DNA from: a virus
Strand: one strand, 5' to 3'
IMG/VR virus record: IMGVR_UViG_3300044638_001221
Span: 1 to 54,785 of that record
DNA length: 54,785 bases
Part shown: positions 37,687 to 46,409 of the stretch, piece by piece
Position numbering within the stretch: the first letter of the stretch is position 1
Layout of the letters: the number at the start of each line of letters is the position of its first letter
The notes under the pieces: model-generated
What the model saw: the letters and a program-made list of their open reading frames with translations, nothing else
What the model was told of the DNA's origin: nothing
Database searches by the model: none
Position numbers and translations under genes: made by a program

Positions 37687-37702
37687 TTCCTACAGGTAGG
37701 AA
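37687..37702. repeat. 16-bp palindrome, family copy 8
   Basis: TTCCTACAGGTAGGAA, perfect arms, immediately upstream of the first early promoter and in the divergent region between the leftward and rightward blocks. Confidence 0.9.
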
Positions 37703-37899
37703 AAACGCCCCTACGCCATCGACTTGCGCCACCAGTTCCCCCCACCCGCCCCCCACCGTCCCGCTATGTGTTAGGAGTCCCGTGGCTGCTATACACTGTA
37801 TTACAGTCAAACGATGTCCAGTTAATTTCAAATCGACCCCCCACCCCCCTTCTTTTTCCGGCAAGATTACATTTATTTTTACTTACAGGAAACCCCCCC

Positions 37900-37913
37900 A
37901 CGTTCCGGAACGT
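37900..37913. promoter_or_regulatory. 14-bp perfect palindrome in the divergent region (candidate operator)
   Basis: ACGTTCCGGAACGT is a perfect palindrome, unrelated to the 16-bp family. It lies about 20 bp upstream of the weak -35 box of the terminase promoter, in a 385-bp gap (37582-37966) that otherwise shows only C-rich runs and the leftward promoter region. Confidence 0.55.
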
Positions 37914-37930
37914 ACCCCCTTCAATATTTT

Positions 37931-37960
37931 TTAACTGGTTCTATTATTTTTTGGTATAGT
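37931..37960 (+). promoter_or_regulatory. Rightward promoter of the head module, possibly leaderless
   Basis: TTAACT (37931-37936), 18 nt, TATAGT (37955-37960). The start of transcription expected 6-7 nt after the -10 box falls at the A of the terminase small subunit ATG (37967). No ribosome site precedes that ATG, which fits a leaderless mRNA. Confidence 0.6.
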
Positions 37961-37966
37961 ACGCCC

Positions 37967-38617
37967 ATGTTTAATTGCGTCCCAGAGTTATCCCACCCTC
38001 TGCCAGAAGCAGAGAAAGACGTGCTGAATCTGCACGAGAAGGTGGCTGCGCTTTTCAAAACTGTTGAGTTCTTGAAAGCATTTGGTGCAGATGACACCCC
38101 CAACGAAGAAGACAAGGTCAAAGCAAGGGCGGGTTTCTATACGTCGGTCACCGATGCAGAAGACCCATCGACGGCTCCAGCAAACATAGCTGTGATAAAC
38201 ACCCCCGGCTCGGTAATGCACTTGCGGCAAATCTTGAGTGAGTACGACCATGTGGTCGTCAGGTCTGCTGTACAGATTCGCACCTACGTCACCAACAAGC
38301 TAATTGAAGAATCCACCAACCCCGATGCCAAAATCAGGATGCGGTCTTTGGAGTTACTTGGTAAGATCGGTGATGTGGGCCTCTTCGTAGAGCGCAGCGA
38401 AATCACGGTCAAGCATAAAACGACCATTGAGTTGCAAGCGTCTATTAAAGAGCGGATTTCCAAGCTGCTGCAAGTTCGCAGTAAGGCCGAGGAGATTCAA
38501 GATGTGCCAGTCAAGGCGGTAAGTCTGCGCGAAGCGGCAGACGATATGTTGGATGAAACCCCTGTAACCCTAGTCGTGGACAACACCCGAACCGATGAAC
38601 GAGACAGCAGAGCTTGA
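37967..38617 (+). CDS. terS: Probable terminase small subunit
   Basis: A 216-residue protein just upstream of and overlapping the large terminase gene by 23 nt. It has a helical N terminus, a central part (VVRSAVQIRTYVTNKLIEESTNPDAKI) and a long charged helix (ELQASIKERISKLLQVRSKAEE). Size, position and helical build fit a phage small terminase that recognises DNA for packaging. No direct HTH signature is obvious, so the assignment rests mainly on context. Confidence 0.7.
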   Translation: MFNCVPELSHPLPEAEKDVLNLHEKVAALFKTVEFLKAFGADDTPNEEDKVKARAGFYTSVTDAEDPSTAPANIAVINTPGSVMHLRQILSEYDHVVVRSAVQIRTYVTNKLIEESTNPDAKIRMRSLELLGKIGDVGLFVERSEITVKHKTTIELQASIKERISKLLQVRSKAEEIQDVPVKAVSLREAADDMLDETPVTLVVDNTRTDERDSRA

Positions 38618-40133
38618 ACTCGCCAGTTTGCTGAACCAAGACCTGTCTTTGCTCAGTGAGGAAGAGTTGTTGGCTTTGGAAGAAGAAGTCGTGGAAGTCG
38701 AACGTCGCGAAGTGGCGCGGGCATCGCGTGACTCTCTGCTGGAGTTCTGTGTGCGTATGAATCCTGACTACAAAGTCGGGGCACACCACAGGAAGTTGGC
38801 GGGCTTGCTAGAAGATATGGCGTTTGGGCGCAAAGACCGTGTGGCTGTGTCTGTTCCACCGCGTCACGGTAAGTCATTTTTGGTTTCTGTGTATTTTCCA
38901 GCATGGTTTTTAGGCAATTTCCCTGATAAAAAAGTACTTATGGTGTCCCACACCTCTGACTTGGCTGTGGACTTCGGTCGAAAAGTGCGGAATTTGGTCG
39001 ATCAAGCAGCATATAAAGAGATTTTCCCAACTGTAACACTAGCAATCGACTCAAAAAGCGCAGGACGGTGGAATACTAACTCAGGTGGAGAGTACTTTGC
39101 AACAGGTGTGGGTTCCGCATTGGCTGGTAGAGGTGCGGATTTGCTGCTGGTTGACGACCCACACAACGAACAAGACATCATTAACGGTAACTACGAGGTA
39201 TTCCACAAGGCGTATGAGTGGTTTACCTTTGGTGCGCGTACCCGCTTGATGCCCGGAGGGCGTGTTGCGATCGTGCATACCCGTTGGCACCCCAGTGACT
39301 TGATTGGGAACATGGCGAAAGACATGGCACGCAACGGCGAGGCCGACCAGTACGAGTTTTTTGAGTTCCCAGCGATATTTAACGAGAACACCCCTGACGA
39401 GCAGGCGTTGTGGCCGGAGTTTTACGACTTAAAGGCGCTGCACCGCACTCGTGCGTCTATGCCCGCGTACCAATGGAACGCGCAGTACCAGCAAAACCCC
39501 ACATCCGAAGAAGGTGCGATTATTAAACGTGAATGGTGGAAGCTATGGGAGCGCGAAGACCCCCCAGAGTGCGAATACATCATCATGACGCTTGACGCGG
39601 CGGCGGAAAAGAACAACCGTGCCGACTTTTCGGCTCTTTTGACGTGGGGTGTGTTTGAAGATGACGAGTTGACCCAAGGTGCGGCCCACTTGATACTGCT
39701 CAATGCGATCAACGTGCGGGTGGAGTTCCCCGAGTTGAAAGACCTGTGCATGCGCGAGTACAAGGAGTGGGAGCCTGACTCGTTTGTCGTTGAGAAGAAG
39801 TCCAACGGTACACCGCTGTTCCAAGAATTTAGGCGAATGGGCATTCCCGTGGCAGAATTCACCCCACACAGGGGCACAGGTGATAAAGTAGCACGCTTGA
39901 ACGCTGTTGCTGATGTGTTCAGATCAGGCATGGTCTGGTATCCTGCGGGTAGACGCTGGGCGGAAGCTGTGGTAGAACAAGTAGCCGCATTCCCAGCCTC
40001 TGAAAATGATGACATGGTTGACTGCACATCAATGGCGTTGCAACGCTATCGCAACGGCGGGTTTATCCGGCTTGACAGTGACTATGACGACAAAAATTAT
40101 TTGTCGCGTCCGCGTAAAGCGGCGTACTACTAA
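38595..40133 (+). CDS. terL: Terminase large subunit
   Basis: A 512-residue packaging motor. The ATPase part has Walker A VPPRHGKS (87-94), Walker B LLLVDDP (183-189) and the coupling segment IVHTRWHPSDL. The C-terminal RNase H-like nuclease has TLDAAAEK, VVEKKSNG and a late DMVD. It packs DNA through the portal encoded next. Translation starts inside the small subunit gene. Domain order and length are typical for phage large terminases. Confidence 0.97.
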   Translation: MNETAELELASLLNQDLSLLSEEELLALEEEVVEVERREVARASRDSLLEFCVRMNPDYKVGAHHRKLAGLLEDMAFGRKDRVAVSVPPRHGKSFLVSVYFPAWFLGNFPDKKVLMVSHTSDLAVDFGRKVRNLVDQAAYKEIFPTVTLAIDSKSAGRWNTNSGGEYFATGVGSALAGRGADLLLVDDPHNEQDIINGNYEVFHKAYEWFTFGARTRLMPGGRVAIVHTRWHPSDLIGNMAKDMARNGEADQYEFFEFPAIFNENTPDEQALWPEFYDLKALHRTRASMPAYQWNAQYQQNPTSEEGAIIKREWWKLWEREDPPECEYIIMTLDAAAEKNNRADFSALLTWGVFEDDELTQGAAHLILLNAINVRVEFPELKDLCMREYKEWEPDSFVVEKKSNGTPLFQEFRRMGIPVAEFTPHRGTGDKVARLNAVADVFRSGMVWYPAGRRWAEAVVEQVAAFPASENDDMVDCTSMALQRYRNGGFIRLDSDYDDKNYLSRPRKAAYY

Positions 40134-40141
40134 GGAAGAAT

Positions 40142-42625
40142 ATGGCGATTGACAAAGCAATTTATAGCGCACCTATGGGTCTGCAAGATACGTCGGGGCC
40201 AGCCCTCGACATCGAAATTGACAACCCAGACATGGTGACTCTTGATGATGGCAGCGTTGAAATCACCATCATGCCCGGTGAAGAGAAGGGCGAAGACGGA
40301 ACCGCCTTCAACGACAACTTAGCTGACCACATGGACGAGGGTGCGTTGAACGAGTTGTCAGGTGACTTGGTAGAAGAGTACGACAACGACATCAGCAGCC
40401 GCAAAGAGTGGGAGAAAACCTACACAGAAGGTTTAAAACTTCTGGGCTTGCAGTACGAAGAGCGCACAGAGCCGTGGAGCGGTGCATGCGGGGTGTTCCA
40501 CCCCATGTTGACTGAGGCAGTGGTTCGCTTCCAGAGCGAAACCATCATGGAAACCTTCCCAGCGATGGGGCCCGTCAAGACGCTAATCATCGGCAAAGAC
40601 ACCCGCGAGAAAGAAGAAGCTGCCAAGCGCGTGCAAGATGACATGAACTATCAGTTGACTGAAGTCATGGTTGAGTACCGTCCCGAACACGAGAAGATGC
40701 TGTGGAACTTGCCCATCTCGGGTTCAGCATTCAAGAAGGTGTATTACGACCCTGCACTGGGTCGTCAGGTGTCGATGTTTATCCCCGCAGAAGATGTGAT
40801 TCTGCCGTACGGCACATCAGAGATGACACTCGCACCCCGCGTGACACACCGCATGCGCAAGAGCGAGAACGAGATTAAGCGTCTTATCAGCGCAGGGTTT
40901 TACCGCGACATTGAGTTGGGCGAACCAAGCAAAACAGTTGATGAGATTCAGAAAGCCAAAGACAAAGAGACTGGGTTTAGCGCGTCATACGACGACCGCT
41001 TCCAGTTGCTTGAGATGCACGTCGAGCGTGACTTACCCGGCTTTGAAGACAAAGACGAAGATGGTGAAGAGACAGGCCTTGCCCTGCCGTACGTCATCAC
41101 GATGGTCAAAGACACCAAAGAAATCTTGTCCATCCGTCGCAACTGGAAAGAGAACGACGAGCTACACAAAGCACGCCAGCACTTCGTGCATTACCAATAC
41201 ATCCCCGGCTTCGGTGCGTATGGCTTTGGTCTGATTCACTTGATTGGTGGCGCTGCCAAGAGCGCGACATCTCTCACACGCCAGTTGGTTGATGCGGGCA
41301 CGCTGTCTAATTTGCCCGGTGGTCTGAAGACCCGTGGTCTGCGTATTAAAGGAGACGACACTCCCATCGCACCGGGCGAGTACCGTGATGTGGACATCAC
41401 ATCGGGCACACTCAAAGACAACATCGTCAACCTGCCATACAAAGAGCCAAGCCAGACCCTGTTGGCGTTGATGAATCAGATCGTTGATGACGCACGCAGA
41501 TTTGCTGCGGTGGCTGATATGAAGGTCAGTGACATGAGCGCGAATGCGCCCGTGGGCACTACGTTGGCTATCCTTGAGCGCATGCTCAAAGTGATGTCTG
41601 CTGTACAAGCTCGACTGCACTACAGCTTGAAGCAAGAGTTGAAACTCTTGGCTGGCATCATCCGCGACTACACAGACCCAGACTATTCATACGATGCTGA
41701 TGGCCCACGCGGCGCACAAGCTAAAGAGTCTGACTACCACAAGGTAGAAGTTATCCCTGTGAGCGACCCCAACGCGGCGACCATGAGTCAGCGTGTTGTG
41801 CAGTACCAAGCCGTCATGCAGATGGCGCAGCAGTCACCACAGATTTACGACTTGCCACAGTTACATCGTCAGATGCTGAATGTGTTGGGTGTCAAGCATG
41901 CCGAGAAACTTGTGCCGTTGGAAGACGACATGAAGGCTGTTGACCCAGTTACAGAAAACATGAATATCATCAAGGGCAAACCCGTCAAAGCGTTTATCAC
42001 CCAAGACCACAAGGCCCACATCGCTGTCCACATGGCTGCGATGCAAGACCCCAAGATTGCACAGGTGCTGGGGCAGAACCCGCAGGCCCAGATGTTGATG
42101 GCTGCTGCACACGCACACATCGCAGAACACCTTGGCTTCGAGTACCGCGCACAAGTCGAAGCGCAGTTGGGCGTGCCACTGCCTGCACCAGACCAACCGA
42201 TGGACCCGAAAGTGGAAGCACAACTTGCACCGTTGATTGCACAAGCCGCTCAACAGTTGTTGCAAAACAACCAGAAAGAGGCCGCTCAACAGCAAGCCCA
42301 GCAACAGCAACAAGACCCAGCCGTTCAAATGGACCAAGCCCGGTTGCAGTTGGAAGGCCGCAAGGTCGATATTTCCGAGAAGAAACTACAGATAGATGCG
42401 GCTGCGAAAACAGATCAACTCGACATCGAGCGCGAACGCATCGCTGCCCAAGAACGAATCGCTGGTATGCAAACTGGCGCAAAGGCCGAGAGCGACAAGA
42501 TGAATCTCTCAGCTAAACAACAAGCCGAAGGCTTGCGCATCGGTGCAGAGGTGGCTAGAAACCAAGCACAGATGAACCGTCAATCCGCCCAACAAAAGGC
42601 GCAACAACCGAAGGAACCTGATTGA
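40142..42625 (+). CDS. Portal protein (P22 type)
   Basis: An 827-residue protein with AAGGA before its ATG, 8 nt after the terminase. Size is that of the long P22-like portals. Landmarks are LQYEERTEPWSGACGVFHPM, a MLWNLPISGSAFKKVYYDP block, YQYIPGFGAYGFGLIHLIGG and a helical NLPGGLKTRGLRIKGDD region of the channel. The last 150 residues are Gln/Ala-rich with probable coiled coil (QQQAQQQQQDPAVQMDQAR), as in barrel-bearing portals. It forms the dodecameric vertex for DNA passage. Confidence 0.95.
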   Translation: MAIDKAIYSAPMGLQDTSGPALDIEIDNPDMVTLDDGSVEITIMPGEEKGEDGTAFNDNLADHMDEGALNELSGDLVEEYDNDISSRKEWEKTYTEGLKLLGLQYEERTEPWSGACGVFHPMLTEAVVRFQSETIMETFPAMGPVKTLIIGKDTREKEEAAKRVQDDMNYQLTEVMVEYRPEHEKMLWNLPISGSAFKKVYYDPALGRQVSMFIPAEDVILPYGTSEMTLAPRVTHRMRKSENEIKRLISAGFYRDIELGEPSKTVDEIQKAKDKETGFSASYDDRFQLLEMHVERDLPGFEDKDEDGEETGLALPYVITMVKDTKEILSIRRNWKENDELHKARQHFVHYQYIPGFGAYGFGLIHLIGGAAKSATSLTRQLVDAGTLSNLPGGLKTRGLRIKGDDTPIAPGEYRDVDITSGTLKDNIVNLPYKEPSQTLLALMNQIVDDARRFAAVADMKVSDMSANAPVGTTLAILERMLKVMSAVQARLHYSLKQELKLLAGIIRDYTDPDYSYDADGPRGAQAKESDYHKVEVIPVSDPNAATMSQRVVQYQAVMQMAQQSPQIYDLPQLHRQMLNVLGVKHAEKLVPLEDDMKAVDPVTENMNIIKGKPVKAFITQDHKAHIAVHMAAMQDPKIAQVLGQNPQAQMLMAAAHAHIAEHLGFEYRAQVEAQLGVPLPAPDQPMDPKVEAQLAPLIAQAAQQLLQNNQKEAAQQQAQQQQQDPAVQMDQARLQLEGRKVDISEKKLQIDAAAKTDQLDIERERIAAQERIAGMQTGAKAESDKMNLSAKQQAEGLRIGAEVARNQAQMNRQSAQQKAQQPKEPD

Positions 42626-42813
42626 TAAAAGAACTTGAAATACTGCGAAAGAAATTTCGCGAACGCATGAACCAACTAGCCGATACCGTGGCTACAGGTA
42701 AGTGCGCCGATTTTGGTGAATACCAAAAGCTTTGCGGGGTGATCGAGGGACTGGCCTACGCAGAGAGGGATTTAATCGACCTCGCGGAAACGATGGAGAA
42801 AAACGATGAGTGA
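42622..42813 (+). CDS. Small helical protein between portal and GroES-like genes, TTG start
   Basis: A 63-residue protein. The start is a TTG that overlaps the portal stop (TTGA), with AAGGA 6 nt upstream. It is helical throughout (ILRKKFRERMNQLADTVATG, then YAERDLIDLAETMEKN). It overlaps the next gene by 8 nt. Similar small proteins follow portal genes in other phages, but the role is not known. Confidence 0.7.
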   Translation: MIKELEILRKKFRERMNQLADTVATGKCADFGEYQKLCGVIEGLAYAERDLIDLAETMEKNDE

Positions 42814-43237
42814 ACTCACGCTAGAACCCGGCATGTACGCCATACCTGTTGTGCCAGCAATTTCTGAAAAAGAAGTTGAAGACATTCCAATTGAAGACAG
42901 AGCCAAGCAGTTGCCAACCCCACAAGGTTGGATGTTGTTAGCGGCAGTAATTGATGTACCAGAGACGTTTGAAGGCTCAAGCATCATTCGCGCTGAAGCC
43001 ACCCGTAAGGTAGACGAGATGACCTCGCCAGTCTTATATGTGATATGCCTCGGCCCCGAATGCTACAAAGATGAAACTAAATTCCCCAGTGGACCCCGCT
43101 GTAAGGCAGGTGATTTCATCTTGACGCGCCCGTACGCGGGAACACGCGTAAAAATCCACGGCAAAGAATTCCGCTTGCTCAACGATGACCAAGTAGAAGC
43201 AACCGTGCAAGACCCCCGTGGCATAAGCCGCGCCTAA
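42806..43237 (+). CDS. GroES-like co-chaperonin
   Basis: A 143-residue protein with a Cpn10-like layout: an opening LPTPQGWMLLAAV, a mobile-loop region, then SPVLYVICLGPECYKDE, CKAGDFILTRPYAGTRVKIHGKEFRLLNDDQVEATV. These match the beta-barrel strands of GroES: GP-x-V region, KxGD-x-V, and the closing V/L-N-D-D. It probably caps host GroEL during folding of the capsid protein. It sits in the head operon next to portal and scaffold, where T4 gp31-type proteins would be needed. The fold is inferred by pattern only. Confidence 0.78.
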   Translation: MSELTLEPGMYAIPVVPAISEKEVEDIPIEDRAKQLPTPQGWMLLAAVIDVPETFEGSSIIRAEATRKVDEMTSPVLYVICLGPECYKDETKFPSGPRCKAGDFILTRPYAGTRVKIHGKEFRLLNDDQVEATVQDPRGISRA

Positions 43238-43247
43238 GGAGATAAAC

Positions 43248-44279
43248 ATGTCAAAATTTAAAGGTGACACGTTCAGATTCCCTGACGAAGTACAGGTCAA
43301 CGTCAAAAACGAAGACAGCGAAACGAAGGTTGAATTTGAAATTGAGGGCCAAGAACCCGAAAAAGTGAGTAAAAAGGTTGAAAAGCAAGAACCTGAGATT
43401 GAAATTGTTGACGATACCCCGCCCACAGAGACGCAATACGACACCAAAAACAAGCATGTAGAAGACCCTACAGAAGAGGAATTGGACACGTATTCGTCAA
43501 ATGTACGCAAGCGTATTGAGAAATTGACCTATGCACGCCGTGACGAAGAGCGTGCAAAACAGGTGGCGCTAAACGAAAAGCAAGAGCTTGAGAAGTTAGC
43601 GCAGTCGTTTGTCGAGGAAAACCGCCGCTTGCAGGAATATGTGCAAAGTGGTGAGCAGGCGTATATGGAAAAGGTCCAAACGCTGGCAAAGATAGAACTC
43701 GACAATGCCAAGTCCAAACTCAAGCAGGCGTACGATGCAGGGGATTCTGAGGCTCTTGCTTCTGCACAGGAAGAAATGATGCTTGCAGGCATGAAAGTGC
43801 AGCAAACACAAAATTTCAGGCCTACCCCTTTACAACAGCAAAATGATGTTGTACAGTCCGCTCAAACAGCCCCCGCTCCTGCGGCACCCAAGCTGGACCC
43901 GAAGACATCCGCATGGATAGAACGGAACTCTTGGTTCGGTGACGGTAAGGAAAAAGCCATGTCGGCTTATGCGATGGGACTGCATCAAGAATTAGTAGAC
44001 AAATACGGGGAAGACTTCGCCCGCACCGACGAGTACTTTACTCAAATCGACGACACCATGCGTCGCACATTCCCCAACAAGTTCAAGTCTGATTCAGACG
44101 ACGAACCAAATGTTCGGGACACCCCCAGAAATAAACCCGCAACAGTTGTTGCGCCTGCAAATCGTGTAACGTCTGCGAAGAAAATTCGCTTGACTCAAAC
44201 GCAAGTATCACTCGCCAAACGACTAGGTGTACCCTTAGAAGTTTACGCAAAACATGTAGCTGCAATGGAGAATAAATAA
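43248..44279 (+). CDS. Probable capsid scaffolding protein
   Basis: A 343-residue, highly charged protein with AAGGAG upstream. The first 90 residues are acidic (Glu/Asp/Lys-rich), residues 90-180 form a long coiled coil (RDEERAKQVALNEKQELEKLAQ), and the C terminus is basic with Ser/Thr (RVTSAKKIRLTQTQ). Scaffolds typically have this build and lie just upstream of the capsid protein. No protease domain is seen. Its stop and the next start share TAATG. Confidence 0.8.
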   Translation: MSKFKGDTFRFPDEVQVNVKNEDSETKVEFEIEGQEPEKVSKKVEKQEPEIEIVDDTPPTETQYDTKNKHVEDPTEEELDTYSSNVRKRIEKLTYARRDEERAKQVALNEKQELEKLAQSFVEENRRLQEYVQSGEQAYMEKVQTLAKIELDNAKSKLKQAYDAGDSEALASAQEEMMLAGMKVQQTQNFRPTPLQQQNDVVQSAQTAPAPAAPKLDPKTSAWIERNSWFGDGKEKAMSAYAMGLHQELVDKYGEDFARTDEYFTQIDDTMRRTFPNKFKSDSDDEPNVRDTPRNKPATVVAPANRVTSAKKIRLTQTQVSLAKRLGVPLEVYAKHVAAMENK

Positions 44280-44728
44280 TGGCTGAAATTGACCGCACCG
44301 CACGTAGTAAAACAACCCGCGACTCTATCAAGCGCGTCGGGTGGCGTCCTGCTTCCGTTTTACCAGACCCAGACCCACGTCCGGGAATTGCTCACCGTTG
44401 GATTGCAACATCTGTTTTGGGTGAATCTATGCATACTAACGTGTCGAAAAAACGACGCGAAGGTTGGGAACCCGTCAGAGCCGAGGATTATCCTGAATTA
44501 GAAATTCCGGGCAATCCCGCTGGCAATGTGGAAGTCGGGGGCTTGATGTTATGCGCGTGCCCACTTGAGATTGTGCAAGAACGTAACGCTTATTTTGCGC
44601 TGCAAGCACAAGCTCAAACTGACTCTGTAGATTCGAAATTCATGGGTCTTAGCGACCCGCGTATGCCGACTTTTACCGAGAAAAAATCAAATGTGTCTCG
44701 CGGCACAGCTTTTGGTTCTGGTTCTTAA
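44279..44728 (+). CDS. Hypothetical head-module protein (149 residues)
   Basis: A 149-residue protein with an Arg-rich start (RTARSKTTRDSIKRVGWRPASV), a central RREGWEPVRAEDYPELE block and a Gln/Ser-rich end. It starts within the scaffold stop (TAATG). A capsid-associated role is inferred from position between scaffold and decoration genes. Confidence 0.65.
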   Translation: MAEIDRTARSKTTRDSIKRVGWRPASVLPDPDPRPGIAHRWIATSVLGESMHTNVSKKRREGWEPVRAEDYPELEIPGNPAGNVEVGGLMLCACPLEIVQERNAYFALQAQAQTDSVDSKFMGLSDPRMPTFTEKKSNVSRGTAFGSGS

Positions 44729-44747
44729 TCTTTTTTTGGAGTCTTAA

Positions 44748-45344
44748 ATGGCATTTCCTACCGTTTCGGCACCTTACGGCCTAGAAGCCATCAACTCGCT
44801 TGATGGTAAACCCTATGCTGGTGCATTCCGCCAAATTCCAGTTGCTACTGGTTTCGGCACCGCTATTTTTAATGGCGATACCGTACAAATCAATAGCGAT
44901 GGTTATTTGATTAAATCAACTACCACAAACTCTGGCACTATTGTCGGCGTTGCTATGGGTGGTCAGTACGTTAATTCGTCTGGTCAAACCGTGCAAGGTC
45001 AATATATTCCAGCGTTGGCTTCCACATCTACTAACCCAGCTTACGCTTACGTTGTAGACGACCAACAAGCTCTGTTCAAAGTGGCCGTTGTTACCTCTGG
45101 TACAACTATGGGCACCGCGAGCCGCGCTGATGTCGGTTCTAACGTCGCTTTGGTGTTGAATGCAGGTAACACTAGTACTGGCAACTCAGCTTTTGCTGTG
45201 ACATTGACTGGTGCTGGCACTACTGCAACCATCCCAATTCGTGTTATCGACGTTGTCGAACAAACTGCATCTGCGGCTGGTGTTTACACCGAGTTGTTGG
45301 TGAAGATTAACACTCACCAATATAACAACACCACTGGTGTATAA
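44748..45344 (+). CDS. Probable capsid decoration/cement protein
   Basis: A 198-residue Thr/Ser/Gly/Val-rich beta protein (MAFPTVSAPYGLEAINSLDG start, IPIRVIDVVEQTAS near the end). It lies directly before the major capsid gene, the usual place for a small abundant decoration protein. Composition fits an all-beta virion protein. The precise fold is not recognised. Confidence 0.72.
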   Translation: MAFPTVSAPYGLEAINSLDGKPYAGAFRQIPVATGFGTAIFNGDTVQINSDGYLIKSTTTNSGTIVGVAMGGQYVNSSGQTVQGQYIPALASTSTNPAYAYVVDDQQALFKVAVVTSGTTMGTASRADVGSNVALVLNAGNTSTGNSAFAVTLTGAGTTATIPIRVIDVVEQTASAAGVYTELLVKINTHQYNNTTGV

Positions 45345-45355
45345 GGAGCTAAATC

Positions 45356-46264
45356 ATGGCTATTTCACGCGCACAACTACTTAAAGAACTTCTCCCCGGT
45401 CTGAACGCTTTGTTCGGTATGGAGTACGCCCGTTACGGCGAAGAGCATAAAGAAATCTTCGAAACCGAAGCTTCTGAGCGTTCTTTTGAAGAAGAGACAA
45501 AGTTGTCTGGTTTCTCTGCTGCACCTGTCAAAAACGAGGGCTCTGCTCTTTCATATGACAATGCGCAAGAAGCATGGACTGCTCGCTACAACCACGAGAC
45601 TATCGCTCAAGGCTTCTCCATCACTGAAGAAGCAATGGAAGATAACTTGTACGACAGCTTGTCTAACCGTTACACCAAGGCTCTTGCCCGTGCAATGTCT
45701 TACACCAAGCAAGTTAAGGCAGCATCTGTTTTGAACAACGGCTTCTCCTCTAGCTACGCTGGTGGCGACGGTGTTGCTCTGTTCTCTACAGCACACCCCT
45801 TGGTTTCTGGTGGCGTTAACAGCAACACTCCTACTACCCAAACCGATTTGAACGAGACTTCCTTGGAAGCCGCCGTTATCCAGATCGCTGCTTGGACGGA
45901 CGAGCGTGGCCTGTTGATCGCTGCTAAACCACGTAAGTTGGTTGTTCCTCCTGCGTTGATGTTCGTTGCTACCCGCCTGTTGGAGACAAACCTCCGCGTT
46001 GGCACTACCGACAACGATATCAACGCATTGAAGAACAATGGTTCGATTCCAGAAGGTTATTGCGTTAACCACTTCTTGACCGACACCAACGCTTGGTTCT
46101 TGTTGACTGACGTACCTAACGGCTTGAAGCATTTCGAGCGTGTTCCTTTGGCAACCTCGATGGACGGTGACTTTGATACCGGCAACGTGCGTTACAAGGC
46201 TCGCGAGCGTTATTCGTTCGGCTTTTCTGACCCATTGGGCGCTTTTGCCTCATCGGGTTCTTGA
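45356..46264 (+). CDS. Major capsid protein (Mu gpT-like, HK97 fold)
   Basis: A 302-residue protein with AAGGAG upstream. Landmarks are LLPGLNALFGMEYARYGEEH at the start, an ETIAQGFSITEEAMEDNLYD core, LFSTAHPLVSGG and LVVPPALMFVATRLLETN, ending in RYKARERYSFGFSDPLGAFAS. These match the gpT-type major head subunits with the HK97 fold. Codon use is highly regular, as for an abundant protein. A strong terminator follows 22 nt after the stop. Confidence 0.94.
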   Translation: MAISRAQLLKELLPGLNALFGMEYARYGEEHKEIFETEASERSFEEETKLSGFSAAPVKNEGSALSYDNAQEAWTARYNHETIAQGFSITEEAMEDNLYDSLSNRYTKALARAMSYTKQVKAASVLNNGFSSSYAGGDGVALFSTAHPLVSGGVNSNTPTTQTDLNETSLEAAVIQIAAWTDERGLLIAAKPRKLVVPPALMFVATRLLETNLRVGTTDNDINALKNNGSIPEGYCVNHFLTDTNAWFLLTDVPNGLKHFERVPLATSMDGDFDTGNVRYKARERYSFGFSDPLGAFASSGS

Positions 46265-46286
46265 TTGCCTTCGGGCTTATCAGAGA

Positions 46287-46309
46287 GGGCTCCTTCGGGG
46301 GCCCTTTTT
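46287..46309 (+). terminator. Intrinsic terminator after the capsid gene
   Basis: GGGCTCC-TTCG-GGGGCCC (46287-46304, one G-U pair) with an UUCG tetraloop, followed by TTTTT. It ends or attenuates the head transcript after the capsid gene. Confidence 0.93.
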
Positions 46310-46314
46310 ATTTG

Positions 46315-46343
46315 TTGCACACGCTTAAATAAAGTGATATATT
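46315..46343 (+). promoter_or_regulatory. Rightward promoter downstream of the capsid terminator
   Basis: TTGCAC (46315-46320), 17 nt, TATATT (46338-46343). It restarts transcription right after the terminator for the decoration/connector/tail genes. Confidence 0.68.
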
Positions 46344-46352
46344 GCAGCTAAT

Positions 46353-46409
46353 CCGGGTTTTCCGGTGTATCAAACAGTCCCGGCTGACTGGCATGCAAGA
46401 TTGATACAC
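46353..46409 (+). promoter_or_regulatory. Nested inverted repeats in the 5' leader of the next gene
   Basis: GTGTATCAA (46365-46373) and TTGATACAC (46401-46409) are perfect 9-bp arms. Inside them CAGTC/GACTG (46375-46390) forms a second stem. A CCGG/CCGG hairpin (46353-46365) precedes. The structure lies between the promoter start site and the ribosome site (AAGGA at about 46422). It could be an RNA element or a two-site operator. Confidence 0.5.

Noticed and set aside
31991-37702. The 16-bp palindromes as a CRISPR array or insertion-sequence ends
   Set aside because: Spacing is irregular (hundreds to thousands of bases), there are no uniform spacers, and no transposase or target duplication is visible.
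46041-46060. TGGTTCGATTCCA resembles the T arm of a tRNA
   Set aside because: It lies within the capsid coding sequence and no acceptor, D or anticodon arms fit around it; no tRNA was found in the window.
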